64,000 nucleotides of DNA. It comes from Streptococcus pyogenes. Lineage in GTDB: Bacteria; Bacillota; Bacilli; Lactobacillales; Streptococcaceae. Made by a program: the position numbers and the translations under genes. The DNA lies in the NCBI RefSeq assembly GCF_002055535.1, contig NZ_LN831034.1, positions 1,178,001-1,242,000 of the forward strand, given 5' to 3'. The notes below the pieces were generated by a model. It did not search any database, was not told the origin of the DNA, and saw only the letters and a program-made list of their open reading frames with translations. Of the stretch, positions 16,791 to 26,178 are shown piece after piece (the first letter of the stretch is position 1; each line of letters opens with the position of its first letter).

Positions 16791-17495
16791 TTAGTCTAAT
16801 TGTGACGCAGCAGCTTCATCCACAATGACGATAACATGATCATGTTTTTGGAGAATACTTGCTGGGAGGTGTTCTGTGATTGGTCCAAAAACCATTCCCT
16901 TGATCGCATCAGCTTTTTCTTGTCCAAAGGCAAGAAGAACAATCATTTCGGACTTCATGATGGAGGCAATTCCCATAGAGATAGCTTGTTTTGGCACATC
17001 CTCAATACTTGTAAAGAAACGACTATTGGCTTCAATGGTTGATTCTTGAAGATCCACCACATGCGTTTCTTCTTCAAAAGAGGTCCCAGGTTCGTTAAAA
17101 CCAATGTGCCCATTACGCCCAATCCCAAGCACTTGAAAATCAATCGGATGCTCTGCAATGATTTGGTTATATCGTTTAGCTTCTGCTTCGACATCGGTTG
17201 CTAAACCATTGGGCAAGTAATTCTTTTTAAAAGGCTTCGCATTAAAAAGGTTTTGACGCATAAAATAATCATAACTCTGATCGCTCTCTACTGAAAGACC
17301 GACATATTCATCCAAGTTAATACTTGTTAAGTCCGAAAAATCCAAAGGACTTTTGACCATTTCTTGGTAAAAACTAATTGGTGAACTTCCTGTTGCTAAT
17401 CCTAACGTCTTAGCTCCCTTAGCTAAGCTATCTTTCAATAAGGTAAAAGCGATTTTCCCACCTTCAATCTGATCTTGGACCCGAATAATTTTCAT
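16791..17495 (-). CDS. nagB: Glucosamine-6-phosphate deaminase
   Basis: 234 residues from [17 protein letters not shown], the normal NagB length. Converts glucosamine-6-phosphate to fructose-6-phosphate and ammonia in the cytosol, feeding amino sugars into glycolysis. Visible motifs: [26 protein letters not shown] with the catalytic Asp, and [16 protein letters not shown]. The frame is open upstream to 17618, but the earlier part contains the promoter, and AAGGAGAAT precedes the ATG at 17493-17495. Regulation by a NagR-type GntR repressor is very likely, since a TGGTATATACCA palindrome fills the promoter spacer. Confidence 0.95.
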   Translation of the reverse strand: MKIIRVQDQIEGGKIAFTLLKDSLAKGAKTLGLATGSSPISFYQEMVKSPLDFSDLTSINLDEYVGLSVESDQSYDYFMRQNLFNAKPFKKNYLPNGLATDVEAEAKRYNQIIAEHPIDFQVLGIGRNGHIGFNEPGTSFEEETHVVDLQESTIEANSRFFTSIEDVPKQAISMGIASIMKSEMIVLLAFGQEKADAIKGMVFGPITEHLPASILQKHDHVIVIVDEAAASQLD

Positions 17496-17511
17496 GTCAT
17501 TCTCCTTTTCT

Positions 17512-17566
17512 AATTGGTATAGACCTTTCGTGTTTTTATTATATGGTATATACCAATTTTTGTCAA
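17512..17566 (-). promoter_or_regulatory. nagB promoter with two NagR-type operators
   Basis: TTGACA (17561-17566) and TATAAT (17538-17543) on the minus strand are 17 bases apart. The spacer holds the perfect palindrome TGGTATATACCA (17544-17555). A second similar site, AATTGGTATAGACC, lies at 17512-17525 after the transcription start. Both resemble the operator (ATTGGTATAGACCAAT type) of GntR-family NagR/YvoA regulators of amino-sugar use. Confidence 0.8.
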
Positions 17567-17696
17567 GCCTATCCTTTACTTTCTGATGAAAGATTAAAGA
17601 TGACGGGTTAGACGACAAGTGATATAATAGAAAAGATTTATCTTACATGAAAGAGTTACTAGGAAGAGATTTACTAGTGGCTTTAAAGGAGTCCCA

Positions 17697-18725
17697 ATGA
17701 ATACTAACAATTTTGATTTTGAGTTACCAGAAGAATTGATTGCCCAAACCCCACTCGAAAAAAGAGACAGTTCAAAACTATTGATTATTGATCACCGTCA
17801 AAAAACTATGGTTGATAGCCATTTTGACCATATCATTGATCAATTAAATCCAGGGGATGCCCTCGTCATGAATAACACCCGTGTCTTGCCTGCCAGACTT
17901 TATGGAGAAAAACCCGATACTCATGGTCATGTGGAATTGCTTTTGCTTAAAAATACACAAGGAGATCAATGGGAAGTTTTAGCCAAGCCAGCCAAACGGC
18001 TCAAGGTTGGTAGCCAAGTCAATTTTGGAGATGGGCGTCTCAAAGCCACCATTATCGACGAATTAGAACATGGTGGACGAATTGTTGAATTCAGCTATGA
18101 TGGGATTTTCTTAGAAGTTTTAGAGAGCCTCGGCGAAATGCCATTGCCTCCTTATATTCACGAAAAATTAGAGGATGCTGAGCGATACCAAACCGTTTAT
18201 GCTAAAGAAAATGGCTCTGCGGCCGCCCCAACTGCTGGTCTCCACTTCACAACAGACTTGCTCAAAAAAATCGAAGCCAAAGGGGTACATTTGGTTTATT
18301 TGACCCTACATGTAGGGCTTGGGACTTTTAGACCTGTTTCCGTGGATAACCTCGATGAGCATGATATGCATTCGGAATTTTATTCCCTCTCAGAAGAAGC
18401 AGCGCAAACCCTAAGAGACGTCAAACAAGCTGGCGGTCGTGTTGTCGCTGTAGGAACCACCTCTATTCGTACGTTGGAAACCATCGGAGGTAAGTTCCAA
18501 GGGGACATTCAAGCTGATTCAGGTTGGACCAATATTTTTATTAAACCAGGCTACCAATTCAAGGTAGTTGATGCTTTTTCAACTAATTTCCATCTTCCAA
18601 AATCAACCCTTGTGATGCTAGTATCAGCCTTTGCAGGGCGTGACTTTGTCCTTGAAGCTTACAGACACGCGGTTGACGAAAAGTATCGTTTCTTTAGCTT
18701 TGGCGATGCCATGTTTGTCAACTAA
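17697..18725 (+). CDS. queA: S-adenosylmethionine:tRNA ribosyltransferase-isomerase
   Basis: 342 residues, full length. QueA transfers the ribosyl part of SAM to 7-aminomethyl-7-deazaguanine in tRNA, the penultimate queuosine step. The N-terminus [24 protein letters not shown], the [10 protein letters not shown] motif and the C-terminal [18 protein letters not shown] are diagnostic. AAAGGAG precedes the ATG. A promoter with TATAAT at 17623-17628 lies upstream, diverging from nagB. It is followed after 6 bases by an uncharacterised secreted or membrane protein gene. Confidence 0.97.
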   Translation: MNTNNFDFELPEELIAQTPLEKRDSSKLLIIDHRQKTMVDSHFDHIIDQLNPGDALVMNNTRVLPARLYGEKPDTHGHVELLLLKNTQGDQWEVLAKPAKRLKVGSQVNFGDGRLKATIIDELEHGGRIVEFSYDGIFLEVLESLGEMPLPPYIHEKLEDAERYQTVYAKENGSAAAPTAGLHFTTDLLKKIEAKGVHLVYLTLHVGLGTFRPVSVDNLDEHDMHSEFYSLSEEAAQTLRDVKQAGGRVVAVGTTSIRTLETIGGKFQGDIQADSGWTNIFIKPGYQFKVVDAFSTNFHLPKSTLVMLVSAFAGRDFVLEAYRHAVDEKYRFFSFGDAMFVN

Positions 18726-18731
18726 AAACCT

Positions 18732-19952
18732 ATGAAATTACTTGGAAAATGGCTATTCTTCTTGATGTTTCTGACTTTTTGCGTCAGTTTTTGGCAGAAA
18801 GACTATCAGCGGATTGCCTTTGAAAAAGAACACAAACTTTATCAAGATTTAGTGGCACCTTTTTACCAAAACTATCCTAAATTACGAGAACTCCAGCTTT
18901 CAGAAGCTATTAAATTACGCCACGACTTGCTTGATTATGTTCGAAAGCTCGATAAGGACGGATGGTCCTATAAAGCCATCCAAAAAGGATACCTTGAACA
19001 ACTCGCTGTTAGAGGAAACTCTTATCATTTCGAACAACTTTATAGTCGCATTCGCCTGATAGGATCACCTGACTTTCAAAAGCTCTGGCAACAAGAGGAG
19101 ATGGCACAGACGCCTCAAGAAGCTCAAAAACGGTTACAACTGCTCTTGACGTATTTAAAGATGCCAGACGAGTTGACAGGACAATCAAAACAAACACAGC
19201 AAGTATTGGCACAATTAAGTCCAAAGCTATCGCCAACAGATCCTTTTTGGGACCAATTATCTACCCTGATTCAGGCTTATTATGTTAATCTCGAACACAT
19301 TCCTTATAGCCGTTTTAATCGGAAAATTCATCAACTCCGTTACCTCATATCAACCCAGCAAACGGAGTGGGTTCGCTCACATTATGGGAATAAAGGGAAA
19401 ACCGATGCGGATGCCTTAGCCAAATATTTGGCTACTCTAGAAGATGACGATTATGCTCTTTATGAATCTTCTAGATACCATAATAAGGTTGCTAGTATTT
19501 TAGATGCTAATGGCAATCATCAGGCAGTCTATACAGACAATATTCCTCAAGCCAACTATAAGATTTTAATTCATTTTCACTCAGAGTTTATTTTGTCAGA
19601 ATCTGGACAATTTTTAGTAGCACTAGATCCTGATAACCTAACGCGAAATAGTATTGTCAATGGTTCTTCTTTCAATTATGGCAACCAAAACGATGACTTG
19701 CACCGTCTGCTTGATATTGACCCTATTCTGCTTTTTGATCCGGCTTTTATTGAAAAAGCAATTAATAGTCCTGATGCAACTTTTCTAGTTCCCGATTTAG
19801 AACAGCAAAGGGATAAGCACAATCCCATTTACAGCAGAAATGGCAAATCATCTAAGCAGCTAACACGCGCTGCCGTTAAAAAATTCAAAAAATTGCTTCA
19901 CCATTATCAAGAAACAAGAGGTGACAATAAGACCTCAAAAACACAGCATTAA
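18732..19952 (+). CDS. Uncharacterised streptococcal protein with N-terminal signal/anchor
   Basis: 406 residues. One hydrophobic segment at residues 5-20 (GKWLFFLMFLTFCVSFW) suggests a signal peptide or membrane anchor; the rest is soluble, helical and rich in Gln, Leu and Lys, with an EALKYLATLEDDDYALYESSRYHNKVASILDANGNHQ-like central stretch and a basic C-terminus. I do not recognise a firm family; DUF3114 is a possibility. It starts 6 bases after queA with no Shine-Dalgarno, so it probably depends on queA translation. A terminator follows at 19958-19991. Function unknown. Confidence 0.75.
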   Translation: MKLLGKWLFFLMFLTFCVSFWQKDYQRIAFEKEHKLYQDLVAPFYQNYPKLRELQLSEAIKLRHDLLDYVRKLDKDGWSYKAIQKGYLEQLAVRGNSYHFEQLYSRIRLIGSPDFQKLWQQEEMAQTPQEAQKRLQLLLTYLKMPDELTGQSKQTQQVLAQLSPKLSPTDPFWDQLSTLIQAYYVNLEHIPYSRFNRKIHQLRYLISTQQTEWVRSHYGNKGKTDADALAKYLATLEDDDYALYESSRYHNKVASILDANGNHQAVYTDNIPQANYKILIHFHSEFILSESGQFLVALDPDNLTRNSIVNGSSFNYGNQNDDLHRLLDIDPILLFDPAFIEKAINSPDATFLVPDLEQQRDKHNPIYSRNGKSSKQLTRAAVKKFKKLLHHYQETRGDNKTSKTQH

Positions 19953-19957
19953 TCTCA

Positions 19958-19997
19958 AAAAGCTTGACCTGAAGAAACAGGCCAAGCTTTTTTAATG
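19958..19997 (+). terminator. Terminator after the queA operon
   Basis: AAAAGCTTGACCTG pairs with CAGGCCAAGCTTTT (one mismatch) across a 6-base loop and runs into TTTTTTAA. Confidence 0.85.
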
Positions 19998-20065
19998 AGC
20001 AACAACTTATTTTAGTGACTGTCATCAGTAAGTATGTCTACTATCAGACTAATGTCAACTGAGTA

Positions 20066-21113
20066 TTAGATCATGTTGAGATTGCCTCTATACCACTCAT
20101 TAATTACATATGGTAGCTGAACAAGCTGCACATAACCAAGGCCATTGACTTCCTCTGATGCTTGTGTTGCTCCACCCAAACCAGATGAATAAAGAGCAAT
20201 CAAATAAGGAGACTCTTCGCAAACAATGGCACCTACATTTAAGGCTTCTCTGACATAACCCGGTTTTTGATAAACCTTTACATGAGGCAAATAAGTCTTG
20301 TAATACAAATCAGGGAAAGATTCACCAATGTAGTACAAGATATCCTTATATTTATCCTGATGCTGCCACAAGTAATCCAAAACTTGCAAATAGTAAGCGG
20401 TGGTGATTTTATTGCCATTACGATCAATGGTCGTAATAGCCCCGGATACCTTCCCGTAGCGGTCAAATAATTGGTAAGCCTTATTCATGCCACCCAATCG
20501 TTCTGCTAGAGCATAAGCTGGCGTGTTTTCTGAGTACACCAAGGAATATTCTTGCATATCCGGAATAGACATGGCACCATTGAACTGAGCAACATAGGCA
20601 TGATGTTCCTGATCATATTCATAATCAGTTTCTGTAATGTCAAAACGCTCTGTCATGGATAATTTGCCTTATCTACCACCAGCATGTTTAATGGCAGCTT
20701 ATAGGTGCTTCCTGCAATCATTGGCTGATGGTCATTCATGGCAGCAGTCCTGCCTGAATTGAGGTCTTTGTAGGAAAAGGCAATTTGGGATTCACCAATG
20801 CCAAATTCCTTTAAATACGCCTTGACCGTATTGACCAAACTCAAATGGTTGTCATCGTAATAGAGCCCTAAGACATCCATTTGCGCTAAATCTGCATCCA
20901 TAACAGCTTGCTTAGCCTCTTTAGATTTTTCAGGTAACGGTTTTTGAACAGTTTTTCTAATCTTTTTTTCATTTTTAAGTCAGCCGTTTGCTGCCGCTCA
21001 CCTGCTTTAGGAGGAAAGCCTTTCTTTTTACCAGTCAAACAGCCGACAAGTAAGGTCACTATCATCATTCCTAAAATAATCCCTACAATGGTAGTTTTCT
21101 TCTTTCTTAACAC
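20066..21113 (-). pseudogene. Class A beta-lactamase-like serine hydrolase, broken by two frameshifts
   Basis: Three overlapping minus-strand frames make one ancestral protein. Part 1 (21113-20886) gives an N-terminal membrane anchor or lipoprotein signal (MLRKKKTTIVGIILGMMIVTLLVGC). Part 2 (to 20653) gives LGLYYDDNHLSLVNTVKAYL and the active-site motif AGSTYKLPLNMLV (S-x-x-K). Part 3 (20656-20066) begins GKLSMTERFD when read back in frame and holds SENTPAYALAERLGG (SDN-like) and KPGYVREALNVGAIV (K-T/S-G-like). The first break lies at or near a run of seven T on the plus strand (20963-20969), the second near 20668 just after VVDK. Originally a penicillin-interacting D,D-peptidase or beta-lactamase-like exported protein; now presumably inactive. 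Confidence 0.85.
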
Positions 21114-21241
21114 CTAAAATCTCCTATCCATTCTATTCTAGCTAAATTTAGCTAAAAATCAAGGAATTACATTAAAAAGACAAACTATTTTTATCTTTTC
21201 TAAAAAATGATGTCCCCACACTGTTATTCACAAAAGCACTT

Positions 21242-21268
21242 AAAAAACCAATCTCTTTTTGAGATTGG
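21242..21268 (-). terminator. Terminator after sodA
   Basis: Perfect 8-bp stem CCAATCTC/GAGATTGG with a 5-base loop, followed on the minus strand by TTTTTT. Confidence 0.85.
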
Positions 21269-21279
21269 AAACCCTTTTC

Positions 21280-21885
21280 TTATTTAGCGGCTTGGTAAAG
21301 TTCTGATACTTTTTTCCAATTAACGATTTCAAAGAAAGCTTTGATATAATTTGGACGTACATTACGATAATTCAAGTAGTAAGCATGCTCCCACACATCA
21401 AGCGCTAGAATTGGTTTTTTGCCTTCTGAAATTGGAGTATCTTGGTTAGCGGTTGATGTGATTTCGAGTTGTCCTTCTTTATTAACAACTAACCATGCCC
21501 AACCTGAACCAAAACGTCCAGTAGCAGCTGCTGTAAATTGTTCTTTAAAGGCGTCAAATGACCCAAAAGCATCATCAATGGCTTGTGCAACATCAGGAGT
21601 GACGTCTTGTTTTTCAGGTGATAATAGTTCCCAGAAAAGCGCATGGTTTAGGTGTCCGCCACCATTATTAATTAAGGTTTGACGAATATCTTCTGGAATC
21701 TTAGTGACATCTGCCAATAGTTCCTCCAGATTTTCTCCGATCTCTGGGTGTTTTTCTAAAGCCGCATTGGTATTAGCGACATAAGTGGCATGGTGTTTAT
21801 CATGATGAAGAGTCATTGTCTCCGCATCAAACTGTGGTTCAAGAGCATCATACGCGTATGGAAGTTCTGGTAAAATAATAGCCAT
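21280..21885 (-). CDS. sodA: Manganese/iron superoxide dismutase
   Basis: 201 residues. The four metal ligands are H27, H81 (in [13 protein letters not shown]), D163 and H167 ([11 protein letters not shown]). Converts superoxide to hydrogen peroxide and oxygen. In S. pyogenes this single SOD is partly found outside the cell although it lacks a signal peptide (published knowledge); none is seen here. The AGGAC ribosome site precedes ATG. It is monocistronic with its own terminator. Confidence 0.97.
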   Translation of the reverse strand: MAIILPELPYAYDALEPQFDAETMTLHHDKHHATYVANTNAALEKHPEIGENLEELLADVTKIPEDIRQTLINNGGGHLNHALFWELLSPEKQDVTPDVAQAIDDAFGSFDAFKEQFTAAATGRFGSGWAWLVVNKEGQLEITSTANQDTPISEGKKPILALDVWEHAYYLNYRNVRPNYIKAFFEIVNWKKVSELYQAAK

Positions 21886-21981
21886 TTTCCTGTCCTCTTT
21901 TCCTTTATGATACGTCTATCTTATCGCAAAAAATAAGAGCTTTCAACTAATTTGATTATCTCTTGGAAAGCGGTCCAACGC

Positions 21982-23022
21982 CTATTTTTGAGAGTGAGTC
22001 ATGATTTTTAAGAGAGCAATATCAACTAGATAACTCTTCTCATAAAGTCCTGTTTTTATCTGGTAATCTGTCTCAATCAAGGTTTTCACCGCTCCTGTTA
22101 GAAAGGCAAGAGATAAGGTCCTAGAATCCTTTAACGCATACTTGACCTGGTAAGGATTAACCCGCCGCCCAAGAATATCTGATAAACTAATCACTAGTTG
22201 TTGCTCGTTTTTTACATCTCTAGCAAGAATAGTCAGCTGCAAAAATAAGCGAAATTGGCCTAGCATGATAGCGATTAATTTAATGTCATCTTCTCCAGAT
22301 AACCGTAAATCATGAATCAAATCTCTAGCCGCATCAATTTTACCTCCTAGGACAAGTCTAGTCAGATCGAAAATATTATCTTGTAAACTTTTAGGAATGG
22401 CTTGCTCAATATCAGTTAGGCTAATATTTCCCGTTTTTTTATAGGCTTTTAAAAAGGCCATGTTTTTCATGATTTGACTAAAATCATCGTTTGATTTCAA
22501 AAGTAATTGGTCAAAGGCACCACTCTCGAAACCTAAACCCAGTTGATGACTGTATTTTTGAAAATAAGTTCTTAGCTCTGCTTCTTTCAGAGGGTTGGCT
22601 TCTAAAACAAGGGCATCACGTTTCAAAAGCTTAACAAGCCGTCTCTTACTATCCAATTTACCTGGAGCAAAGATAATTAGTCGAGTAGTCTCTAAGGGAT
22701 TTTCTAAATAGGCTTCAAAGGCCTTTAGGTCTTTTTCTTTTAAGAAACTTTTTTTATTGGTCGTGATATCTAACAAATGGTCAAAAATAACCACCTTCTG
22801 CTCAGCAAAGAAGGGTAGGCTCACTAGATCCATTTCTGCATCCTGATAAGCGGCCTCAGACATATCAAAGTAAGAATAGGCCAAATCATCCTTATCAAAA
22901 GCAATCTGCTCCATTAAGCGGGATTTCAACTGGCTATACTGACCAATGTCATCTCCTGTGACAAGGGTTATAAGACCCAAATTTTCTTTACTCAGTTTTT
23001 CAATCTTTTCTATCGCAATCAT
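21982..23022 (-). CDS. holA: DNA polymerase III delta subunit
   Basis: 346 residues. The clamp-loader delta subunit that opens the sliding clamp during replication. Recognised from the N-terminal NLGLITLVTGDDIGQYSQLKSRLMEQ, FFAEQKVVIFDHLLDI and the C-terminal collar region (FDLTRLVLGGKIDAARDLIHDL... QFRLFLQLTILARD). Walker motifs are degenerate, as normal for delta. TGATATAAT, an extended -10, ends 6 bases before the ATG with no ribosome binding site between, suggesting a leaderless mRNA. It follows the comEA-comEC operon on the same strand. Confidence 0.93.
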   Translation of the reverse strand: MIAIEKIEKLSKENLGLITLVTGDDIGQYSQLKSRLMEQIAFDKDDLAYSYFDMSEAAYQDAEMDLVSLPFFAEQKVVIFDHLLDITTNKKSFLKEKDLKAFEAYLENPLETTRLIIFAPGKLDSKRRLVKLLKRDALVLEANPLKEAELRTYFQKYSHQLGLGFESGAFDQLLLKSNDDFSQIMKNMAFLKAYKKTGNISLTDIEQAIPKSLQDNIFDLTRLVLGGKIDAARDLIHDLRLSGEDDIKLIAIMLGQFRLFLQLTILARDVKNEQQLVISLSDILGRRVNPYQVKYALKDSRTLSLAFLTGAVKTLIETDYQIKTGLYEKSYLVDIALLKIMTHSQK

Positions 23023-23092
23023 GCTTTTATTATATCATCTTTCTCCTAAAAGGAAAGCGACTGCTTGTTTCTTCGTCAGGCTGGAATTTTAA

Positions 23093-25336
23093 CTAACGAA
23101 CCGTTTCAAGATGCCAGCTTGTCCGACCAGTCAAACGAATAGCTCCTTGCGTATCCGTTCGGTAATAAGTGATTTGTCTGTCTTCCAAACGGGCTAAGGT
23201 TTCTCTGTGAGGATGCTGATAACGGTTATTTTTTCCAGCAGAAATAAAGGCCACTTTAGGCTGAATATGGTCTAAAAAAGCTGCACTAGAAGAGGTATTT
23301 GATCCATGGTGACCTGCTTTTAAATAATCTACTCTTAGTTGAGGATAACGTTTTATGATCTCGTTTTCCCCCTCTTTTTCCAAGTCACCTGTGAAAAGAA
23401 AAGTTCGATTTAAGAGCCTGCCATAAAGTACCAAAGAATCGTTATTTTTCCCGTCCCCTAACTGCCAAGGGTAGAGTACCTGTAAGACACTTCCCATAAT
23501 AGGCAACTGGTCTCCAGCTGCTAAAACTCTAACGTGACATTTTAAACGCCTTAGCCGCCTAACAAAGCTTGGATGGCTTAAACTGCCTTGACTAGTCAAA
23601 ATCTCCTTTATCCGAATAGCTTTGGCAACCACTTCGATATCCCCCATATGATCAGTATCTGCGTGAGTTACTAATAGTTGGTCAATTGTGTGAATACCTC
23701 TACTTTTTAAGTAAGGAATTAAGGTTTTCTGAGCATTAGCTACGTGATGTCCTCGTCGCCAGTGCTCTTTTGAAGAAAAGAAAGGGCGCCCACCTACATC
23801 TATTAAGAGATTTTTCCCTGTCCACTCCCTCACCAAAATACTATCTCCCTGGCCAATGTCGATAAAGGTCACTTCATTGGTCAAAGGATATTTGACAGAC
23901 AAAAGTGTCAACGCTATAACCAAACCGCAAGTGATAACTCGTTGTCGCACCTGCCGATAATCATAAAAAATAGCGAAGCTAATCACCAAGATAAGCAAGT
24001 GCCAACTGGTCGGGCTTCCAAAAACAAGGGAACTATTGAAAGTATTTCCGAGAAATTGAATGACTTTTTCTAATAAAATAAAAAGATGGTTACATATTGA
24101 GACAGTCACCAAAGGGGATAGACAAAAAACCAGACAAAGAAGGGGCAAAATAAAAAGGTCAAAGAGATAAGACAAGAGCCCTGTTAAGACCATTGACATT
24201 GGGTTAAAACTGGAAAAATAAAAGAGCAAAAATGGTAATATTCCTAGGGAAATGGTCAAGACTTGTACCAACTGTCTTTTAGCTCCTGATAATTCTTCAA
24301 CAGTAACCACTGTTAACAAAAAAGCATAGCTAAACGTTAATACGCCACCAACAGTCATTAAGAAATGAGCATCCCATAAAAAGACAAGTAAAAAAGTACA
24401 AGCCAGATTGTCTAATCCTTTTATTCCTAAATGACGCAACTGCGACTGCACGAGGCTTCGAATAACAGAAATACTATAACCTGTCAACGCGGCATAAAAG
24501 CAAGCAAAAGGAAGCTCTATCCATTTTATCCATTCCAAAGGAACTGCGAGTAATAGCAACACCCTTCTAAAACAAGTGAGAAAGAAGCCAACCTGCATCC
24601 CTGATAAAGCAAAGAGATGAATGATACCCAACTGACTATAATAATCTGTCATCTCACCAAACGACTTATCTAAATAACCAAAAAGGAGGCCCGTCAGGTA
24701 GTGAGACATAGGTCTTGGAAAATGCTGCTGGCAATGAACAATGGCTCGTCGTCTTAAAGAGGACAAATAGTCACATATTGACTCGGGTGAAATCACTTCA
24801 AGCTGTTCTATTTGCTCTACCTTCCCTATCCTGTAAATTCCTTGATAAGTCAAAAAAGTCTGATAATTAAAGCCTTTAAAATTTCGAACTTCCTCAGCTT
24901 TTTCCAATGTCACTTTTGCGTGCATCACTAACCAACGGTGCTCTTTCTTGAACAATTGGGCTTCTGCTTGGCTTTTCAAACGGTAAAATAACTGATAAGA
25001 ATGTTTCCCGTGACGTCCAAGAACAGCTAATTGATCACCATTAATCCGAATACTATCAGGAACTAATGCTACAGAGGTTATTTGTACTGGCTGAATTTCC
25101 AGTTTTTGAACCAACTGCTGTTTCTGATACAGCAAAAACAAAGCACAGAAACTAAGGATGGCAAAGACACCGAGAAATTCTTTTTTAGACAAACGCTTGA
25201 CAAGTAAGCAAATCAAACTAAGGCTAAGGAGAAACGTTAACCAGCTAGGGCTATGGATTTGATAAAAGAAAACCAAGATTAAAAAAGCAAATTGAATCTT
25301 TGACAGGGGCACTAGCTTAGTCCAAGAAAATGTCAT
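23093..25336 (-). CDS. comEC: DNA internalisation channel ComEC
   Basis: 747 residues, the usual length. ComEC is thought to form the channel through which single-stranded DNA crosses the membrane in transformation. An N-terminal domain after the first helices is followed by the polytopic Competence domain (SMQVGFFLTCFRRVLLLL, GLLSYLFDLFILPLLCL) and a C-terminal metallo-beta-lactamase domain with HADTDHMGDIE and KAGHHGSNTSSS. The frame appears intact. It overlaps comEA by 20 bases, so the two are coupled and share the CIN-box promoter at 25998-26005. Confidence 0.95.
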   Translation of the reverse strand: MTFSWTKLVPLSKIQFAFLILVFFYQIHSPSWLTFLLSLSLICLLVKRLSKKEFLGVFAILSFCALFLLYQKQQLVQKLEIQPVQITSVALVPDSIRINGDQLAVLGRHGKHSYQLFYRLKSQAEAQLFKKEHRWLVMHAKVTLEKAEEVRNFKGFNYQTFLTYQGIYRIGKVEQIEQLEVISPESICDYLSSLRRRAIVHCQQHFPRPMSHYLTGLLFGYLDKSFGEMTDYYSQLGIIHLFALSGMQVGFFLTCFRRVLLLLAVPLEWIKWIELPFACFYAALTGYSISVIRSLVQSQLRHLGIKGLDNLACTFLLVFLWDAHFLMTVGGVLTFSYAFLLTVVTVEELSGAKRQLVQVLTISLGILPFLLFYFSSFNPMSMVLTGLLSYLFDLFILPLLCLVFCLSPLVTVSICNHLFILLEKVIQFLGNTFNSSLVFGSPTSWHLLILVISFAIFYDYRQVRQRVITCGLVIALTLLSVKYPLTNEVTFIDIGQGDSILVREWTGKNLLIDVGGRPFFSSKEHWRRGHHVANAQKTLIPYLKSRGIHTIDQLLVTHADTDHMGDIEVVAKAIRIKEILTSQGSLSHPSFVRRLRRLKCHVRVLAAGDQLPIMGSVLQVLYPWQLGDGKNNDSLVLYGRLLNRTFLFTGDLEKEGENEIIKRYPQLRVDYLKAGHHGSNTSSSAAFLDHIQPKVAFISAGKNNRYQHPHRETLARLEDRQITYYRTDTQGAIRLTGRTSWHLETVR

Positions 25337-25979
25337 CTTTTAATTTCTCGAGCGTTTTTTCGCCAATCCCCGAAACCTGACGGAGATCTTCTAACGCTTT
25401 AAAACCACCTAACTTATCTCTCATATCAATAATATCCTGAGCTCTTTTAGCACCAATACCTGGGATATGTTGTAGTTCTTCTAAGCTGGCCTTATTAATA
25501 TGAACCTTTGACTGATCCTTGCTGGCAGTTTCTTTTTTACCAGAAACTAATGATCTTGGTAGCACAGAAATCTCTTCTCCTTGTTTAGGTACATAAACAA
25601 CTTGCTCATCAGTTAGTTTTTCTGCAAAATTAATAGCATGTTTATCAGCTTCTGAAGTTAGGCCTCCAGCTAGTTCAATGACATCTCGCACACGACTGCT
25701 AGCAGTTAGCTTATAAACTCCCTCTTTTTGTACGGCGCCTTTTAAATCCACTAAAATACTGCTATCTTCTTGAATTTCCTTTTTTTCTTCACTAACCTGC
25801 TGTTTCACAGGCGATATTTCTCTCAAAGCAGGAACGGCTGCCTTGCTCTGCCTATTTCCCCAGAACAAAAAACTGAAGCTTAGTATTAGAAAAAGTCCTA
25901 ATAAAAGACTAATTAGGTATGGCAGAAAATACCGCTCTCTCAAAAACGATTTTCCTTTAATTAATAATTCGTCTAACAT
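25317..25979 (-). CDS. comEA: Competence DNA receptor ComEA
   Basis: 220 residues. One membrane helix near the N-terminus (LPYLISLLLGLFLILSFSFLFWG), a linker, a SLBB-type domain (ILVDLKGAVQKEGVYKLTASSRVRDVIELAGGL) and a C-terminal double helix-hairpin-helix DNA-binding domain (INKASLEELQHIPGIGAKRAQDIIDMRDKLGGFKALEDLRQVSGIGEKTLEKLKD). It binds double-stranded DNA outside the membrane and passes it to ComEC. Transcription should depend on SigX, since TACGAATA lies 18 bases before the ATG. Confidence 0.95.
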   Translation of the reverse strand: MLDELLIKGKSFLRERYFLPYLISLLLGLFLILSFSFLFWGNRQSKAAVPALREISPVKQQVSEEKKEIQEDSSILVDLKGAVQKEGVYKLTASSRVRDVIELAGGLTSEADKHAINFAEKLTDEQVVYVPKQGEEISVLPRSLVSGKKETASKDQSKVHINKASLEELQHIPGIGAKRAQDIIDMRDKLGGFKALEDLRQVSGIGEKTLEKLKDDIFLD

Positions 25980-25997
25980 TTTTTTACCTCATCTTTT

Positions 25998-26005
25998 TAT
26001 TCGTA
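25998..26005 (-). promoter_or_regulatory. CIN box (SigX/ComX promoter) of comEA-comEC
   Basis: Exact consensus TACGAATA on the minus strand, 18 bases before the comEA ATG. Confidence 0.85.
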
Positions 26006-26087
26006 AATGATATCCAAAAGTATAGTAGTATTGTCATTTTTTGTGCTTAAAAGAGTTAAGGGTATCATCGAATATCTTTTTTAGAAA

Positions 26088-26146
26088 TGAAAAAAGTGAT
26101 TAAGCATTAGCGGCTTCTTTCAATAGAAGACTAATCTCAATCACTT
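26088..26146 (-). terminator. Terminator after plsC
   Basis: Outer stem AAGTGATT/AATCACTT (26094-26101 with 26139-26146) with further inner pairing, followed on the minus strand by TTTTTT. It separates plsC from the comEA promoter. Confidence 0.75.
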
Positions 26147-26178
26147 CTTATTTCAGGCACATGTTAGCCCTCATGTTC

